Positions 31,814-43,448 are shown, counted from the stretch's first letter. The stretch: 64,000 bases of DNA from Didymella arachidicola (GCA_016630955.3 CM049997.1:682001-746000); one strand, 5' to 3'. The notes: a model not told the origin generated them from the letters alone. Translations and numbers: made by a program.

Positions 31814-34135
31814 ATGGCGTTGAACGTCATCGCCTTGGTATCCGGCGGCAAAGACTCATTCTTTTCGATCCTGCACTGCATAGCAAACGGACACAACATT
31901 GTAGCCCTTGCCAACTTGCACCCCTCCCCCACAGCCCCAGACAATGAGGACATCAACAGCTACATGTACCAGACCGTGGGCCACTCGGTGATCCCGCTGT
32001 ATGAGCAGGCCCTCGGCATCCCGCTGTACCGACAAGAAATCACAGGCAAAGCAGTAAATTCCGCGCGCGACTACTCGTCTCCGGACCCGGCATGGCAAGA
32101 GAAGGATGAAACAGAAGACCTGCTCCCGCTGCTGCGCAAGGCAATGCAAGCCCATCCAGAAGCAAACGCCGTGTCCACTGGCGCCATCCTCAGCACCTAC
32201 CAGCGCACCAGAGTCGAGTCCGTGGCGCTGCGCCTCGGTCTCACGCCCCTCGGCTTCCTGTGGCAGTACCCCCTGCTGCCGCCGTATGTGCAGAGCCAGC
32301 TGCTGCTGGATATGGCGCGCGTGGGGCAGGAGGCGGTTGTGATTAAGACGGCGTCCGGCGGTCTGGATGAGCGCATCTTGGGATGGAATGTGGCGGCGCA
32401 GAGCACGATTACCAAGTTGAAGAAGGCGATGGCGAGGTTTGGGGAGGAGAGTAATGGGGCTGTGTTGGGAGAGGGGGGCGAATATGAGACGCTGGCGCTG
32501 GATGGGCCGAGGCCGCTTTGGAAGAAGAGGATTAGGATTGAGCCTGGGGCGGCGGGGGTTAGTGAGGGGGGCCAGTCGGTGCTGAAGATGCGATCGAGTG
32601 AGTTGGAGGAGAAGAGTGGGGATGATGAGGGGTGGGAGGGGAAGTTGAGGATCCCGGATTTGTTTGATGACGAGTTTAAGATGGTTTTGGAAGAGCTGGA
32701 ATCCGCCAACGACACGCGGTCGTTTGTCTCGGACGATGCAACGCTTCTCAATGAGCCCATGGTCGCAGCAACATCGACGTTTGACGACCTCCCCAGGAAC
32801 GCATCGTCCGACACGCCAACTGTCTTCACCTACTCCAACCTATCCGACACCTCACGCTCTTCCATCCCAAGCTCACCCTCCCCTTCGCGACAACTCACCA
32901 AGATCCTCCTCCGCCTCGATCACGTCCTCAAGCAATGGAACCTCTCTCGCACCAGCATAAACCACTGCACGCTGCTGCTCCGCAGCATGTCCGACTTCAC
33001 AGTCCTCAACCCCATCTACGGGCAATACTTCTCGAGCGTTAACCCCCCAGCCCGCATGACCGTCTCAGTCGGCGACTGCATGCCCACCGGCATCGACGTG
33101 ATGCTCAGCATCACCATCGACAAGTCAACCTACACCCCCAAGGGCAAACTAGTGCGCTCCGTAGACCGCCAGGGCCTGCACGTCCAGGGCCGCAGCTACT
33201 GGGCGCCTGCCAACATCGGGCCGTACAGCCAGGCCGTATCTGTCAAGCTGCCCGGCGAACCAAGCAGCGGCAGTACTGAACCAGAGAGCGCGGCCGGCGA
33301 GGTAGTCTACGTCGCCGGCCAGATCCCACTCGTGCCCGCATCAATGGATGTCTACACCGCGGGGGGGTTCGCAGGGCAAGCCACGCTCTCACTACAGCAC
33401 CTATTCCGCATCGGCCGCGCAAAGGGCGTGCGATGGTGGACAAGCGCCGTAGGCCTCATCCCCGCCTGCTCCGACGCCTTGGAAAAAGTCCTCATCGCAC
33501 AGCGCTGCTGGGCGCACATCCACACCCCCACAACTTCCTCCTCCGACTCAGACGACAACTCCGACAACGAAATAGACCCCTGGGACATGCAAAACACCCC
33601 CTTCAACGCCCCCAGCTTCGCCGACACCACCCACCGCCCGCCCCTCCCCGATCCAAACATCTCCCCCACCCCACCCCCTTGCTTCATCGCCCAAGTCACC
33701 TCGCTCCCGCGCTCCGTGGATATCGAATGGAGCGCCACAGGCCTCTCCTCCCCCGGTTTATCACACGAAACATCCCCCCTCACACACCTCACCACCACTT
33801 CCCCCCCTTCATCATCCACACGCTTCTACGCCCTCGAGATCCGCTCCCCAGCCGACACAGACGCGCTGAGGCGTCTTGGCGTGGGCGACTGGACGAGCGC
33901 GACGTTGTATGTGGCCCCGGGGTTTGGGGGGGAGGTGTGGAGAAAGTTTAGTTTGAGGGGCGTGCAGTGGGTGCCGTGTGCAAGGGTTTGGGGGGAGGGC
34001 GGGAGAGAGGTTTTGGCGGTGTTGGTGGGGAGGTGTGATGGTGGGGGGATGGGGGGGGTGGAGGGGTTGGTTAGGGGGGTGAGGTTTGCGGGGAGGGAGG
34101 TTAGGGAGGCGTTGGGGGGTGGGGTGGTGGGGTGA
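31814..34135 (+). CDS. DPH6: Diphthine-ammonia ligase Dph6 with C-terminal YjgF/RidA domains
   Basis: Single exon, 773 aa; the start is the ATG at 31814 (MALNVIALVSGGKDS), which places the ATP-pyrophosphatase P-loop SGGKDS at residues 10-15 as in the family. The motif GEGGEYETLALDGP (near residue 218) is diagnostic for Dph6. Two YjgF/RidA-like domains follow, the first around 365-440 and the second around 450-560 (IGPYSQAV, VVYVAGQIPL), the same order as in yeast Dph6. The enzyme performs the last step of diphthamide synthesis on elongation factor 2, amidating diphthine with ammonium and ATP. The last 90 codons are extremely G-rich on the coding strand (see findings). It is tail-to-tail with PNO1. 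Confidence 0.93.
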   Translation: MALNVIALVSGGKDSFFSILHCIANGHNIVALANLHPSPTAPDNEDINSYMYQTVGHSVIPLYEQALGIPLYRQEITGKAVNSARDYSSPDPAWQEKDETEDLLPLLRKAMQAHPEANAVSTGAILSTYQRTRVESVALRLGLTPLGFLWQYPLLPPYVQSQLLLDMARVGQEAVVIKTASGGLDERILGWNVAAQSTITKLKKAMARFGEESNGAVLGEGGEYETLALDGPRPLWKKRIRIEPGAAGVSEGGQSVLKMRSSELEEKSGDDEGWEGKLRIPDLFDDEFKMVLEELESANDTRSFVSDDATLLNEPMVAATSTFDDLPRNASSDTPTVFTYSNLSDTSRSSIPSSPSPSRQLTKILLRLDHVLKQWNLSRTSINHCTLLLRSMSDFTVLNPIYGQYFSSVNPPARMTVSVGDCMPTGIDVMLSITIDKSTYTPKGKLVRSVDRQGLHVQGRSYWAPANIGPYSQAVSVKLPGEPSSGSTEPESAAGEVVYVAGQIPLVPASMDVYTAGGFAGQATLSLQHLFRIGRAKGVRWWTSAVGLIPACSDALEKVLIAQRCWAHIHTPTTSSSDSDDNSDNEIDPWDMQNTPFNAPSFADTTHRPPLPDPNISPTPPPCFIAQVTSLPRSVDIEWSATGLSSPGLSHETSPLTHLTTTSPPSSSTRFYALEIRSPADTDALRRLGVGDWTSATLYVAPGFGGEVWRKFSLRGVQWVPCARVWGEGGREVLAVLVGRCDGGGMGGVEGLVRGVRFAGREVREALGGGVVG

Positions 34136-34208
34136 TGGAGTGGGGTTGGAGAGGGTGTGTTGGGAGTGCGGTGTGAGGTGAAGGGTTGTTGTGAGTTCAG
34201 AGTTTATT

Positions 34209-34251
34209 GTAGTGAGAGACTGGTGTAGTGAGAGACTGGTGTAGTGAGAGA
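34209..34251 (+). repeat. 16-bp tandem repeat, about 2.7 copies
   Basis: The unit gtagtgagagactggt is repeated exactly at 34209-34224 and 34225-34240 and partly at 34241-34251. It lies in the 231-bp gap between the convergent DPH6 and PNO1 stops, so it is probably in one or both 3' UTRs. Confidence 0.95.
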
Positions 34252-34366
34252 TAGAGTTCATATAGCCAAGAGCTCGTTACCGTCTACAACTTTTCCCGTC
34301 CCACAAAGACATAAACACCGGGATATCCCCCCCAACGCCTGAAAATGCTCAAACCGCACCCCACCC

Positions 34367-35203
34367 CTAAAACCGCTCCTTCATCCGCCCCGCCACCGTC
34401 CTCAGATTCCCATACACCTTGCTCGGATTCTGCCCCAGAATCAAACTCACAATGCTCTCCCTTGCCACATGAATATTCTTAAACCCGCCCAGGATGTGAA
34501 TCTTCTGGTCCGCCAGCACGACACGCGTGCGACTCGCGTTCTCAATGGCAAACTTTGTCTTCCCGTCTTTGCCCGCAATGCGGCCAATGGCGCGGCCCAT
34601 GTGCTCGCCCTGCAGCGTCTTGACGTCTTTGATCTCAAACGTCTCGATGTACAGGTCGTCGAGGCGCAGCAGGGCGATGGCGTCGTCGACGTCGAAGCCG
34701 AGTGTGAAGGCCTTGACGAAGTCCTCGCCCTTTTGCAGGGCGTCGGTTGAGGTGGTCTGCGACGAGGTGCGCAGCTCGACGGAGCGCGTTTTGATGTTCA
34801 TGCGCACTTGCAGGTGCAGGTGCTCGACGAGCGGCGGCTAGATGGCAGCTGTTAGCACTCGCGCGGTCCAGCCACGGCGGGCGGGCAGGCGTACGTAGAT
34901 CTTGGGCCAGGCGCTCTTCAGCGGCGTCATGCGGTGCGGCGGGATGGGCACCTTGCGCGTCTCGCGGCGGAAGGACAGCGGGATGCTCTTGCTGGGCGCA
35001 AACTGCGGGCGTCCGCTCTCGTCGACCATGGCCGTGTCGTCGGTGGCGGTGTGGATCGTGTCCGGCAGCACCTCGTCGGCGACGGCGCTCATGTCAATCA
35101 GATCCGTCGTCGCCTCGGTGGGCTCGTCGCCGGGCAGCGAGTGCATGGCGACATCGTCGGCGAGCTCTTCGGGGCGGCGCTGGAGGGCTGTGGGCGCGGG
35201 CAT
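34367..35203 (-). CDS. PNO1: Pno1/Dim2, KH-domain 40S ribosome assembly factor
   Basis: Exons 35203-34895 and 34837-34367 with a 57-bp intron (GTACGC, branch GCTAACA, acceptor TCTAG) give 259 aa, normal for the family. The N-terminal 75 residues are acidic and disordered; then FRRETRKVPIPPHRMTPLKS leads to the two KH-like folds, the second with GRAIGRIAGKDGKTKFAIEN and the GKDG loop, ending GNLRTVAGRMKERF. Pno1 sits in pre-40S particles with the endonuclease Nob1 and the methyltransferase Dim1 at the 3' end of 18S rRNA. The frame stays open upstream with an ATG at 35356, but the ATG at 35203 (MPAPTALQRR) matches the family start. Confidence 0.93.
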
Positions 35204-35860
35204 CTTGTGTGTGGATGTGGGCGCGGAGTTGTTCTCGCTGTCGGCAAAAAAGTCGTCGGTCTCGAGGCTCGTCGACTGGCGGGGCGCGATAACGTCGATA
35301 AGCTTTGCGCTCCAAAATTTCGAGCCAGAGGCGAGGCGAGACTGGCGCTTAGTCATCCGTCCAGAACATCGAGCAGCCCTAACACCTCGTCTGCGGACGA
35401 CCTGCATGGATCGAAATGGTTTCGACCGTAGGCTGTAGATGTGCTCACACCAAACCTTCCCGCGACGTCAGGCACAGTAAAAGATGGAAGCCGAGCTGCG
35501 AAAGCGTCTTGATGAGACTGCGGGACTGGAGAGTGGTCTTTCTAGGTCAGGTGCAAGTCACTCATCAGCCTGCCACAGGATATTCAAGAGTAGCATGTCT
35601 ACTTCACCATCGCGGCATGCCCTATGCGACCTTGTCGTACCGAGCACTTGCCGGGTGCGTCTGACCTTGGAAGTGGCTTGAGCTCAGGTCTCAATTCCCA
35701 GTGTTTCGATGATTCTGAGTTCGATGCCGACCTAGTATGGCATACCTGTGCTTGAGGATGACGCAGTATGCACTGGCGCCTTCCTCTTCACGTTCACTTC
35801 ACCGCGTGCTGAGAACCAACGCCAAGGCCGACCCCACGAGTGCAGAGTGCAAAACTTTGA
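35204..35860. promoter_or_regulatory. Divergent region between PNO1 and the coiled-coil gene
   Basis: It contains the PNO1 promoter and probably the 5' end, and perhaps an uncoded or coded first exon, of the plus-strand coiled-coil gene. Several short plus-strand frames with ATGs (for example 35737-35955) could be first exons, but I cannot pick one. Confidence 0.35.
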
Positions 35861-36018
35861 GCTGGCGATGCTTCTACTCTGCAACGCCTCGCGCAGTGCT
35901 TCGCCTTTGCTTCTGCCTCCAACGACTTTCAAGAACCACGACTCGCTCAGCGTGAGCACAATTGTGAGTAGCCTGTAGCTCAGGCCCATTCAAGATGCAA
36001 TCACTAACATCCATACAG

Positions 36019-37418
36019 ACTTTTCGACCCGGCGTGAGAACAACAGATCTGTGGACATGGACGACGTCACGTATGTGAGCTCGCGGTCCGTCAGGAAACG
36101 CAAGGCGGCCGATGATGTCGACGCGCGGTCTTCGAAGCGTGTGCAGCCCAAGGATGAGTTCTCGAGTGATCAGCAGAGAGGGCGTGACGATGTGGGCGGC
36201 AGCACTGAGTACTGTGGTACCAATCAGGGTGATGCTGCAATGTCCTCTATTCGCTTTGGCACAAACCCCCAACTCAAGTCAGAGGGACACGCTGATCCTC
36301 CGCGACAAGAATGGGAAAAGGTCACCAAATGGTCTACGATAGTACCGTTTGTGGAAGACTACATCAAAGAACTTGAAAGGGCGATAACACACCTTCAAGG
36401 CCAAAATGTCATCGGCTACGCGGGTACTCTTACATCGCAGCACAGTCCATGGCAGAAGAAAAGTGCCCGTGGTCATGTCCAAAAGCTGGAACAGGTTATC
36501 AAGAGTCATGCTCATACTGATCATCCGGCTCTGCAAGCAGTGCATGCCTGCATCGGGCTACGTAGAGACTATGATTGGTCAATCGAAATATTGGAGCTTC
36601 TCACCTTGAAGCTGCAAAAATTGCAAAGTACAAACCAGCTTTCACACACCGGAGGAGACCATCATCAAGAAGAGCTGCAGAACATGAAAGCCGAGATCGA
36701 GAGACTGAAAGCCGAAGCAAGGCAGAAGATTGCTTTGAAGGAGCAATTGCAAGAGGAGCAAGGGAAGAATCAAGCCATGCGCAAAGAGATGCAAGATCTT
36801 CAAAATAACCTTTCCAACACAGCCAGGCAGCGAAACCCTTCCAGCTCAGACCTGCAGAGACAGCAAGCCTTGCAAAACGCCATCAAAGAACGGGACCAAG
36901 CTCGCGTAAACAACGAGAAGCTCAAACGACAGCTGCAAGACCTGCAGCGCACACAGCGAGATGCGCACAACACGGACGGATCACAGCAATCCCGAGTGGT
37001 TCTACAAGCAGAGAAAGCGGCTATCGAAGACGCTCTAAAAGCCACCGAAGAGACTCTGAAGACCTACAAGTCCGAAAATAAGCAGCTGCGAACGACAAGA
37101 AGGGATCTAAAGGCACAACTCAAGCAGCAAGCTGCTGAGATTACACAGCTGAAGACCAGCATTCCAAACCTAGGCTCGAAGAAGGACAAGGCTGCTACCA
37201 AGGAGGCACTCAAAGCGGCGAAAGCTCGAACAAAAGCCATGTACGAGCACTACGACTCGGCCCAGGCAAAGGGCGCCATCTTGTATGCCAAGCTGAGAAG
37301 GGTGGCGCAGGCCCTCGATGCGGATACCCCGAGCACGTCATTCCGCAAGAATCTCGATGCGTTGGAGATTGTTAAACTGACCCAGCTGAATGAGTATGAA
37401 GACGAAGAGGAAGGATAG
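36019..37418 (+). CDS. Coiled-coil protein, unknown function (5' exon not fixed)
   Basis: The frame runs from an acceptor at 36018 to TAG at 37416-37418; the first ATG in it is at 36057 (MDDVTYVSSRSVRKRK). A textbook intron precedes it (GTGAGT at 35964, branch CACTAAC, acceptor ATACAG), and the upstream frame is open from 35861 to 35963 in matching phase, reading ...QEPRLAQREHN, so the coding part may start in an earlier exon. About residues 200-400 form a long heptad-rich coiled coil. A conserved end (AMYEHYDSAQAKGAILYAKL, then SFRKNLDALE) is shared with the downstream pseudogene. Basic clusters near the N-terminus suggest a nuclear protein. No family recognised. Confidence 0.75.
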
Positions 37419-38013
37419 ATTGTTGGGGCAAGGCGAGTGAGAGGGGGAGAGGAGTCGCGCTGGCGAGGAGACAGATGACGTTGAGATGGAAATGGTCGGA
37501 ATATGGTTGCTTCGGGCGACAGGGCGCGACTCAGATACTTTGCAAGATTGTAGTACGCGATATGAGCATGGGTGAGAGAGATTTGGGAATTGACCGAGGT
37601 TCTTTAGCCCTCTTCATACGAGTCGTTCGATAGCAAATAGTGAATGTGATGTTGGGATCTGACAGGTACATGATCAGAACACTCATCCTTGCCTCAAGTG
37701 GATTGCTGTTCTCTGAGTCGCTCTAGAACAGGGTGGACAGTCCGTTCCCTCTTCACTTTCACCTCGTTGGCCCACCGTCATTGGCGCCAAGGCGAACAAG
37801 CCCACACATAGAGAGATTGTGCGTGGGCAGCTTCAATTTCTTTTCCCCTGTAGCAGACTGCAGCCGCCACAGATCTGCTGCTCCTCTTCCGACAACGCAT
37901 GATGCAACTTCACGATAGCAACTCTGGCAAAGGCGAAGGTAAGGACCAGCAACATATCTTCACATGAAGCGTGGCAGATCTGATCAACTCGGACAAATAA
38001 GCAAGGCAGTGTG

Positions 38014-39635
38014 ATGTCCCAGATTGCGAAACGCAGGGCGGTCGACACTGTCGATCTGCCGGTCAGGAAGCGACAGATGTACAGCATGGCGGAGAGTGTT
38101 AAAGCGGAAGAGATCGAGAAAAGCGACGAGAAAAAAGGATCGACGAAAGGACAGCTGGACTCAACTCACGGTTGACGGAGTTGAAAGTCGACGAAGCACA
38201 TCGAGCCGAGCAGCGACCACAAGCTCAGCAGAGCAAGTTTGAGAAGCTCGTCCAGAAGAATAATGGTAGTCCCCAATGGACACCCACCCCTAAGTGCAAC
38301 AAGGAAGATAGCCTTCGGCTGCTCGAAGCCGAAATGGAGGTCGCTGAGCTTGAGCAGGAGGTCAAGAGATTGAATAACAAGCTTTTGAGGCAACGAGAAG
38401 TTCACGATCAGACCAAGCTCAGGCTCGAAAACAAATTGGCGCAGAAAGAGCGCATTCAGATCAGTGTACAAGACTCACAGCTGCCAAGTAATCCAAACAA
38501 GATACTCACTCCTGAGTCCGAGATCAGCTGCCTTACGAGAGATGGCGTCAGGCATCGTAACAGCATCAACAGCCTCAAGTTCCAGATCATGGGCTTGTCT
38601 AAGGACCGCGTCAAGCAGCAAGCAGCTCTCGAACAAGAGCGTCAAAGAAGAGAGCAGCTAGAGCAAGAACTCGATGACCTTCGGCGACAACATTCCACAC
38701 ACACTGTGCCAGGGGATCCGCATGCTCCACTGAATGCATCGTCCGACCGAACAAATAAAGAGCTGAGCTTGCAACGCACAAAGATCTAGCAGCTCGAAAG
38801 TGACGCAACGGTCGATAGCAGTCGCCTGCAAGCTCTTCAGGATGTCACTGACAGGAAAGATGAGGAGGTGCAGTGACTGCAGCTTCAGAACAGCAAGACG
38901 CAGGAGCAGCACAACCTCTTGGCAGGACAACTGAAACAAGCCGAACAAGAGATTGAGAAGCTCACAAGATCCAGGGAAAGGCTTCGAGAAAATCTTTCCA
39001 CCATCGAAGTCGATAACTCCCCTGCTCAGGATGCACACAGAACGGAAATTAAGATCCTGCGTACCCACAACGACGAGCTTGCACGAGAAAAACACCGTTT
39101 GGAAGAACGTGTACGTGAGATGCGCAAGCAAGTCGTCGACCTCGAAGTAGACCTCGACACCCAGAAAAGACTCTGCACGGCCTCAGCGCACAAAGAGCAA
39201 GAAATACAGACAAAAGTAGAGCTCGCCAGGAATTCTCTGACCACGCTCAGCAAAAAGACCGCAGAAGACTCCGGCATCATCAAGCAACTCCTAAAGACAA
39301 AGCTCAGCCTAGAAACTCAGCTAAGACAAAGAGAAACCACGCTCAAATCCCTCAACGAAAGTGCGCTGGAGAAACCCCCGCAAAAACGCAACAGTACCTG
39401 CAAAGCAGCGAAGAAAGACACGAGAAGGGCGCAGAAAAAGGCCGAGGCTCGAGTAGAAAAGCTAAAGGAACACTACGACAGCGTGCAAACCAAAAACACG
39501 ATCCTAGTCGGCAAACTGATGGCAATGGCGCAGGCAGGAGGTTTCGGCAGCCGAGGCAGTTTCTACCGCAAGGAACTTGATAGCCTCAAAGCTCCGTCCT
39601 TGGATGAGCTCGAGGCGTTGCTTTACTCCGACTGA
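38014..39635 (+). pseudogene. Tandem coiled-coil paralogue with a frameshift and two stops
   Basis: ATG 38014 opens MSQIAKRRAVDTVDLPVRKR, resembling the N-terminus of the upstream gene. From about 38103 the coiled-coil frame continues in another phase, so a one-base shift lies near 38100. That frame then meets in-frame TAG at 38787-38789 and TGA at 38874-38876 before running open to the end at 39635. The C-terminus (KEHYDSVQTKNTILVGKLMA, then SFYRKELDSL) matches the end of the 36-kb gene. No plausible intron removes either stop. It is most likely a decaying tandem duplicate; sequencing or assembly error is the alternative. Confidence 0.65.
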
Positions 39636-39790
39636 GCGATTGACTGCGAAGAGTAGACTAGACCGGCGAGGTTAAGCGTTGTCTAGCAACAGATCAAACG
39701 CAGCAGTAGAATGATAGTAGTATGATCAGAACCACAGTCTCCTCGCCAACACTCCGCCGTTCCGACGCTCACATAATACAGCACACCCTC

Positions 39791-40177
39791 CTAACCTCCT
39801 CCCCCCTCGTCCTTTCCACCCAGCCCTCCTCCCCTCTCATCCCGCCCACTAATCCGCGACACCTCATATAGCCAACTCTCGCCACTCCCCTGCTCTTCCT
39901 CTGCCTTCTCCTCTTTCAACCTCCGCCAACGCGAGGAGCTAGGCGGACATACTTCCGGCGGATGGCGCGGGTTAATCAGCGCTGACGCTGCATTTTCATC
40001 TGCCACACTGTCTTGTGGTGCACGGTCTGGTTTAAATTTGGTCCGCTTTGAAGACGGGTGTTGTGCGTTGCTTGGCTGGCTAGCGGCTGCAGCTGCGGCT
40101 GCTGGCGCTGTGGATGTAGTACGGTTTGCGCTGTTTGTTGGATACCCTGCATTCTTCGCGGGAGCGGTAGAGGTCAT
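39791..40177 (-). CDS. Doubtful small Ala/Pro/Gly-rich ORF
   Basis: ATG at 40177, 128 aa, starting MTSTAPAKNAGYPTNSANRT and passing through a run of eight Ala. A middle segment (NPRHPPEVCPPSSSRWRRLK, then ESWLYEVSRISGRDE) looks more ordered. No family is recognised, the ends are low-complexity, and there may be a further 5' exon near 40.3 kb. I list it as possible, not as established. Confidence 0.3.
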   Translation of the reverse strand: MTSTAPAKNAGYPTNSANRTTSTAPAAAAAAASQPSNAQHPSSKRTKFKPDRAPQDSVADENAASALINPRHPPEVCPPSSSRWRRLKEEKAEEEQGSGESWLYEVSRISGRDERGGGLGGKDEGGGG

Positions 40178-40696
40178 CTGGCATTTTGATGTGCTGTTGT
40201 TGAGAGGGCTCTTTGGTTGGTTGGCTGTTGAGTTGGTGGGGAGATTTGAGAGGATGCCGTTGTTTTGTCTTGACGTGGGGAGTACTGCTGGTCGCGGAGG
40301 CGATGATATGGTAGTGCGACATGATCAAATGGCACGAGGTCGCCTCTGACAAGACGTCTCGGCGGTGCTGGGTGTTCGGAACGCTAGTCGTCGTGACGAG
40401 GCTTGCTAACCGGTGAATCAGTGTTAAAAGCAAACTGCGATAACCTTTGAATATCAGACTTCCTTCAATGGACATCGGGAGCACCATCATTGCAGTAGCA
40501 GATTATGTGTCGAAGACATCACGGACAAGTATGAGATGTAAGAAAGTGGATTACGAGTAACAGAGGGTATCATTATCGTTAGGGTATCGCGAAACTGCAG
40601 AACCTACAGCACCAAATCTTTCCGTCTATGTGATCTACACAACGAGCGAGTCACAGTGTGCAGCGTGCAAACATATGCCTATCTCACATCACGCAC

Positions 40697-42788
40697 CTAA
40701 GCTGTGGGGATAGAGTCAGCGCGCTCGCCCTTCTCGATGATGGGGACCGGCTTTTCGATCTTCTTGCGGAGGAGGTGGCGCTTGATGAAGTATGGGAGCC
40801 AAACTTTCATCTCGTAGCCGAGGAACTGCTTGGTAGGGACCGAGAAGACTTGGTCAATTTCTTCGAGCGTCTAAAAATGTTAGCAAGCAGTCTGATTATA
40901 TAGAGGCAGGAACTTACGAGTTGCTTGGTCTCGCGCACAAAGCAGAAGATCATGAACCAGGCGATCAAATTCAAGCCGGCGTAGAAGCCGAATGCACCAG
41001 TCTGCGTCATGACTGTTTTCATTCGTGGGAACGTAAGGCTCAGGATACCGGCGAAGGTGTTGTTGATGCACACAGCCCAGGCCATGCCCTGCTCACGGTG
41101 AATTGTGGGGAAGACCTCGGCACTGTACTGGAAAGCGACCGGTCCTTCGCCGAGAGAGTACATGATGGTGAAGAGGTAAACGAAGAGTACGACGGGGCCG
41201 ATGCGCGCGCCACGGCTCAGCCCTGGATCGTTGTTGAGGAGAGACAAACCGGCAGCCAGAAGGAAGATGCACATCAGCGGGAATGTGATGAGACAGAGCG
41301 TTCGTCGACCCTTTGTATCGATGAGGAACAGGGTGGGAATGGTGAAGACGACCTGAATCGCACCGTAGCCAAGAGATGCGTAAAGGGCTTGTGTGGCAGT
41401 GTAACCAACTTGCTCAAAAATAGAGGACGAGTAGAAGGAGATGATGTTGATACCGCACATCTGCTGGGCGATCATGACCGTGGAAGCGCCGTAGTTGGAG
41501 CGGCGAATGCGGGGGACGGTGAAGCAGTCACGAAGACGGCTGAAGTAGGTGCTGTCACCGGCGATACGGAGCTCCTCGGCGTAAATGATGTTGGAATAGT
41601 AGTAATCGCGGGCCGCAATAATTTTGTGAGCGCGCAGCTTGTCCATAGAGTGGAAGCCCTTAGCCATCTTGCCGTGCTTCATGAGCCACCTAGGAGACTA
41701 TTGAGAATCATTAGCGTGGGTACACAATCTGACTGACGACCAAATTTACCTCGGGGCAGAAGAAGATACCGACGCCGAGGATGAAGGATGGGATGAACGC
41801 AGAGCCCAACTGCAGCCTCCAGGCGATACGACCAGTATCCTTAACGATGACGTTGGCGCAGAACCCGAGGAAAATACCAACGACAACCCAGAGCTGCCAG
41901 AACATGACAAGAGCACCGCGAATGCGAGCGGGTGCCATCTCAGCGCTATAGATTGGGACAGTGGCGTTTTTTGCGCCGATACCGATGCCCATCACAAAAC
42001 GTGCAGCGAAGAGCTCTTGCCATGTCCTAGCAAATCCGGAACCGATGGGTGTGGCTGTGAGACAGAGGGCGGTGACAAAGATCTCACCACGGCGTCCAAG
42101 ATAGTGGTTGAGAGGGTCGACGATCCAGGCGCCAATAAGACCGGCGGTCAAGAAGATGATGGAATTGATGAGACCAACGATCCACTCGTTCTTGGCACCT
42201 TTGTCAATGCCAAACTCTTCGGGGAAGGACAGGTTGGCGCCGTTGGCTCCAGTCTGAAAAGTGTCAGTCCTTGTTTGAATCCCAATGGTGTATTTTCTTA
42301 CCTGATCCCAACCTTGCGTCGCGGCGCCGATGGCGCAGAGGGAGATGGAGTACCATAGCATCTTGGAGCCGTGCCACTTGTGGTCGCGCTCGTAGATCAG
42401 AGCATCACGTTCATCAGGCGAGAGGGCGTCACCGAGACGCTCGAAGCGTTCGGGGTCGCGTGCGACCAAGGCTGCCCGTCCAAAGAGCGACTTGTGTTCG
42501 GGCATGCCATTGGCCTCAGCCCAAGCTTCGGCGTCGAATTGAGCTTGTTCTTGAGAGACGCGCTGCGAAAGTTTAGCACGTGATGCTGAGGATAGCCGCG
42601 CTTTGAGTTGCGAGGCGCGAGAAAGCTGCACTTGCCTTTAGAGGGTTCTCAACGATGTTGAGAGCGACCGACTGGCGACGGGCGGTGTCCTCGTGGAACT
42701 CATTGTGCTTCGCAGTAGAGACCTCGATCTTCTCGTTGTAGGCAGGTGGGCCTGCGATGACGGACTCGACTTCCTTCGCGTCAGCCAT
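40697..42788 (-). CDS. Major facilitator sugar-porter transporter
   Basis: Five exons, 42788-42636, 42562-42302, 42253-41750, 41697-40918 and 40870-40697, give 623 aa with all phases zero. The family marks are present: a long cytosolic N-terminus with ENPLKRVS, the DPLNHYLGRRGEIF loop after TM2 (D-x-G-R-R type), GSGFARTW, the AEMAPARIRGALVM motif, and ERDH/KWHG before TM1. About twelve membrane segments are expected. It belongs to the fungal branch of sugar porters related to hexose, polyol and myo-inositol carriers; the exact substrate cannot be read. The first intron is GC-AG (GCAAGT), placed there because it alone restores ENPLKRVSQEQ. Introns 2-4 are GT-AG. Confidence 0.9.
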
Positions 42789-43387
42789 GTTTGGCCGTGC
42801 TTAGTGATTGACAAGAATTTGCTTAGAAAGAAATTGCTTAGCAGTTGACAAGAAATGGGTGGGTAGCGGAGTCTCTTGGTCAATGCTGGGCTTTTGCGCA
42901 ACCTTTATGTATTCCCCCACCAAGCATTACAGTGGGGAATGATTGCGGAGAAAGAGATCCCGTGCGCTGGAGGCCTTTCACTTTGACCCTGGCCTTTCAC
43001 TCTGCTTTGTTGCGGCGCTCACTATTGCAGCAGGCACGGTTACGGTTTGCGGCTCAACGGTAATTGGAGCGTTATTGCCTGATAGGCACGAGGATTTCCG
43101 GAAGCGGGTAGCACTGTCATGAGAGAATGACGTATGTCACATGCCGACCCTTGGCAATTCTTGTAACCCTGGAGGTTCTCCGGGAAGATCTGGGCAAGTG
43201 CGTGTGAAGTCTTGCGTGGCTCCACCTTTTGATGGCCCCCAACAACCCCAGACCGGAGTTGGACGCGGAGAAGACCCACCATCATCGAATCGAATTGCTC
43301 TAAACCCGCCGCTGGACGCACTGGAGGATTGATGTGAGCACTACAATATCAGGATCACCAATGGATGCACGTTGAGAATCTGATCAA
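42789..43387. promoter_or_regulatory. Upstream region of the transporter gene
   Basis: About 600 bp between the transporter start and element E4, which inserted on its far side. It should contain the promoter. No gene is supported. Confidence 0.4.
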
Positions 43388-43398
43388 TAACGTAGTTT

Positions 43399-43448
43399 AC
43401 AAGCGAGCGACGCGTACAAGCGAGCGACGCGTACAAGCGAGCGACGCA
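43399..43448 (+). repeat. Three tandem 17-bp units at the left end of E4
   Basis: Units at 43399-43415, 43416-43432 and 43433-43448 (last one base short), all acaagcgagcgacgc followed by gt. The right end carries two diverged inverted units at 45221-45237 and 45238-45254. These look like amplified transposase-binding sites. Confidence 0.9.

Noticed and set aside
40921..41736. 271-codon plus-strand frame
   Set aside because: It lies opposite the transporter's fourth exon; the minus strand has clear MFS motifs and splice sites, so this is an antisense shadow.
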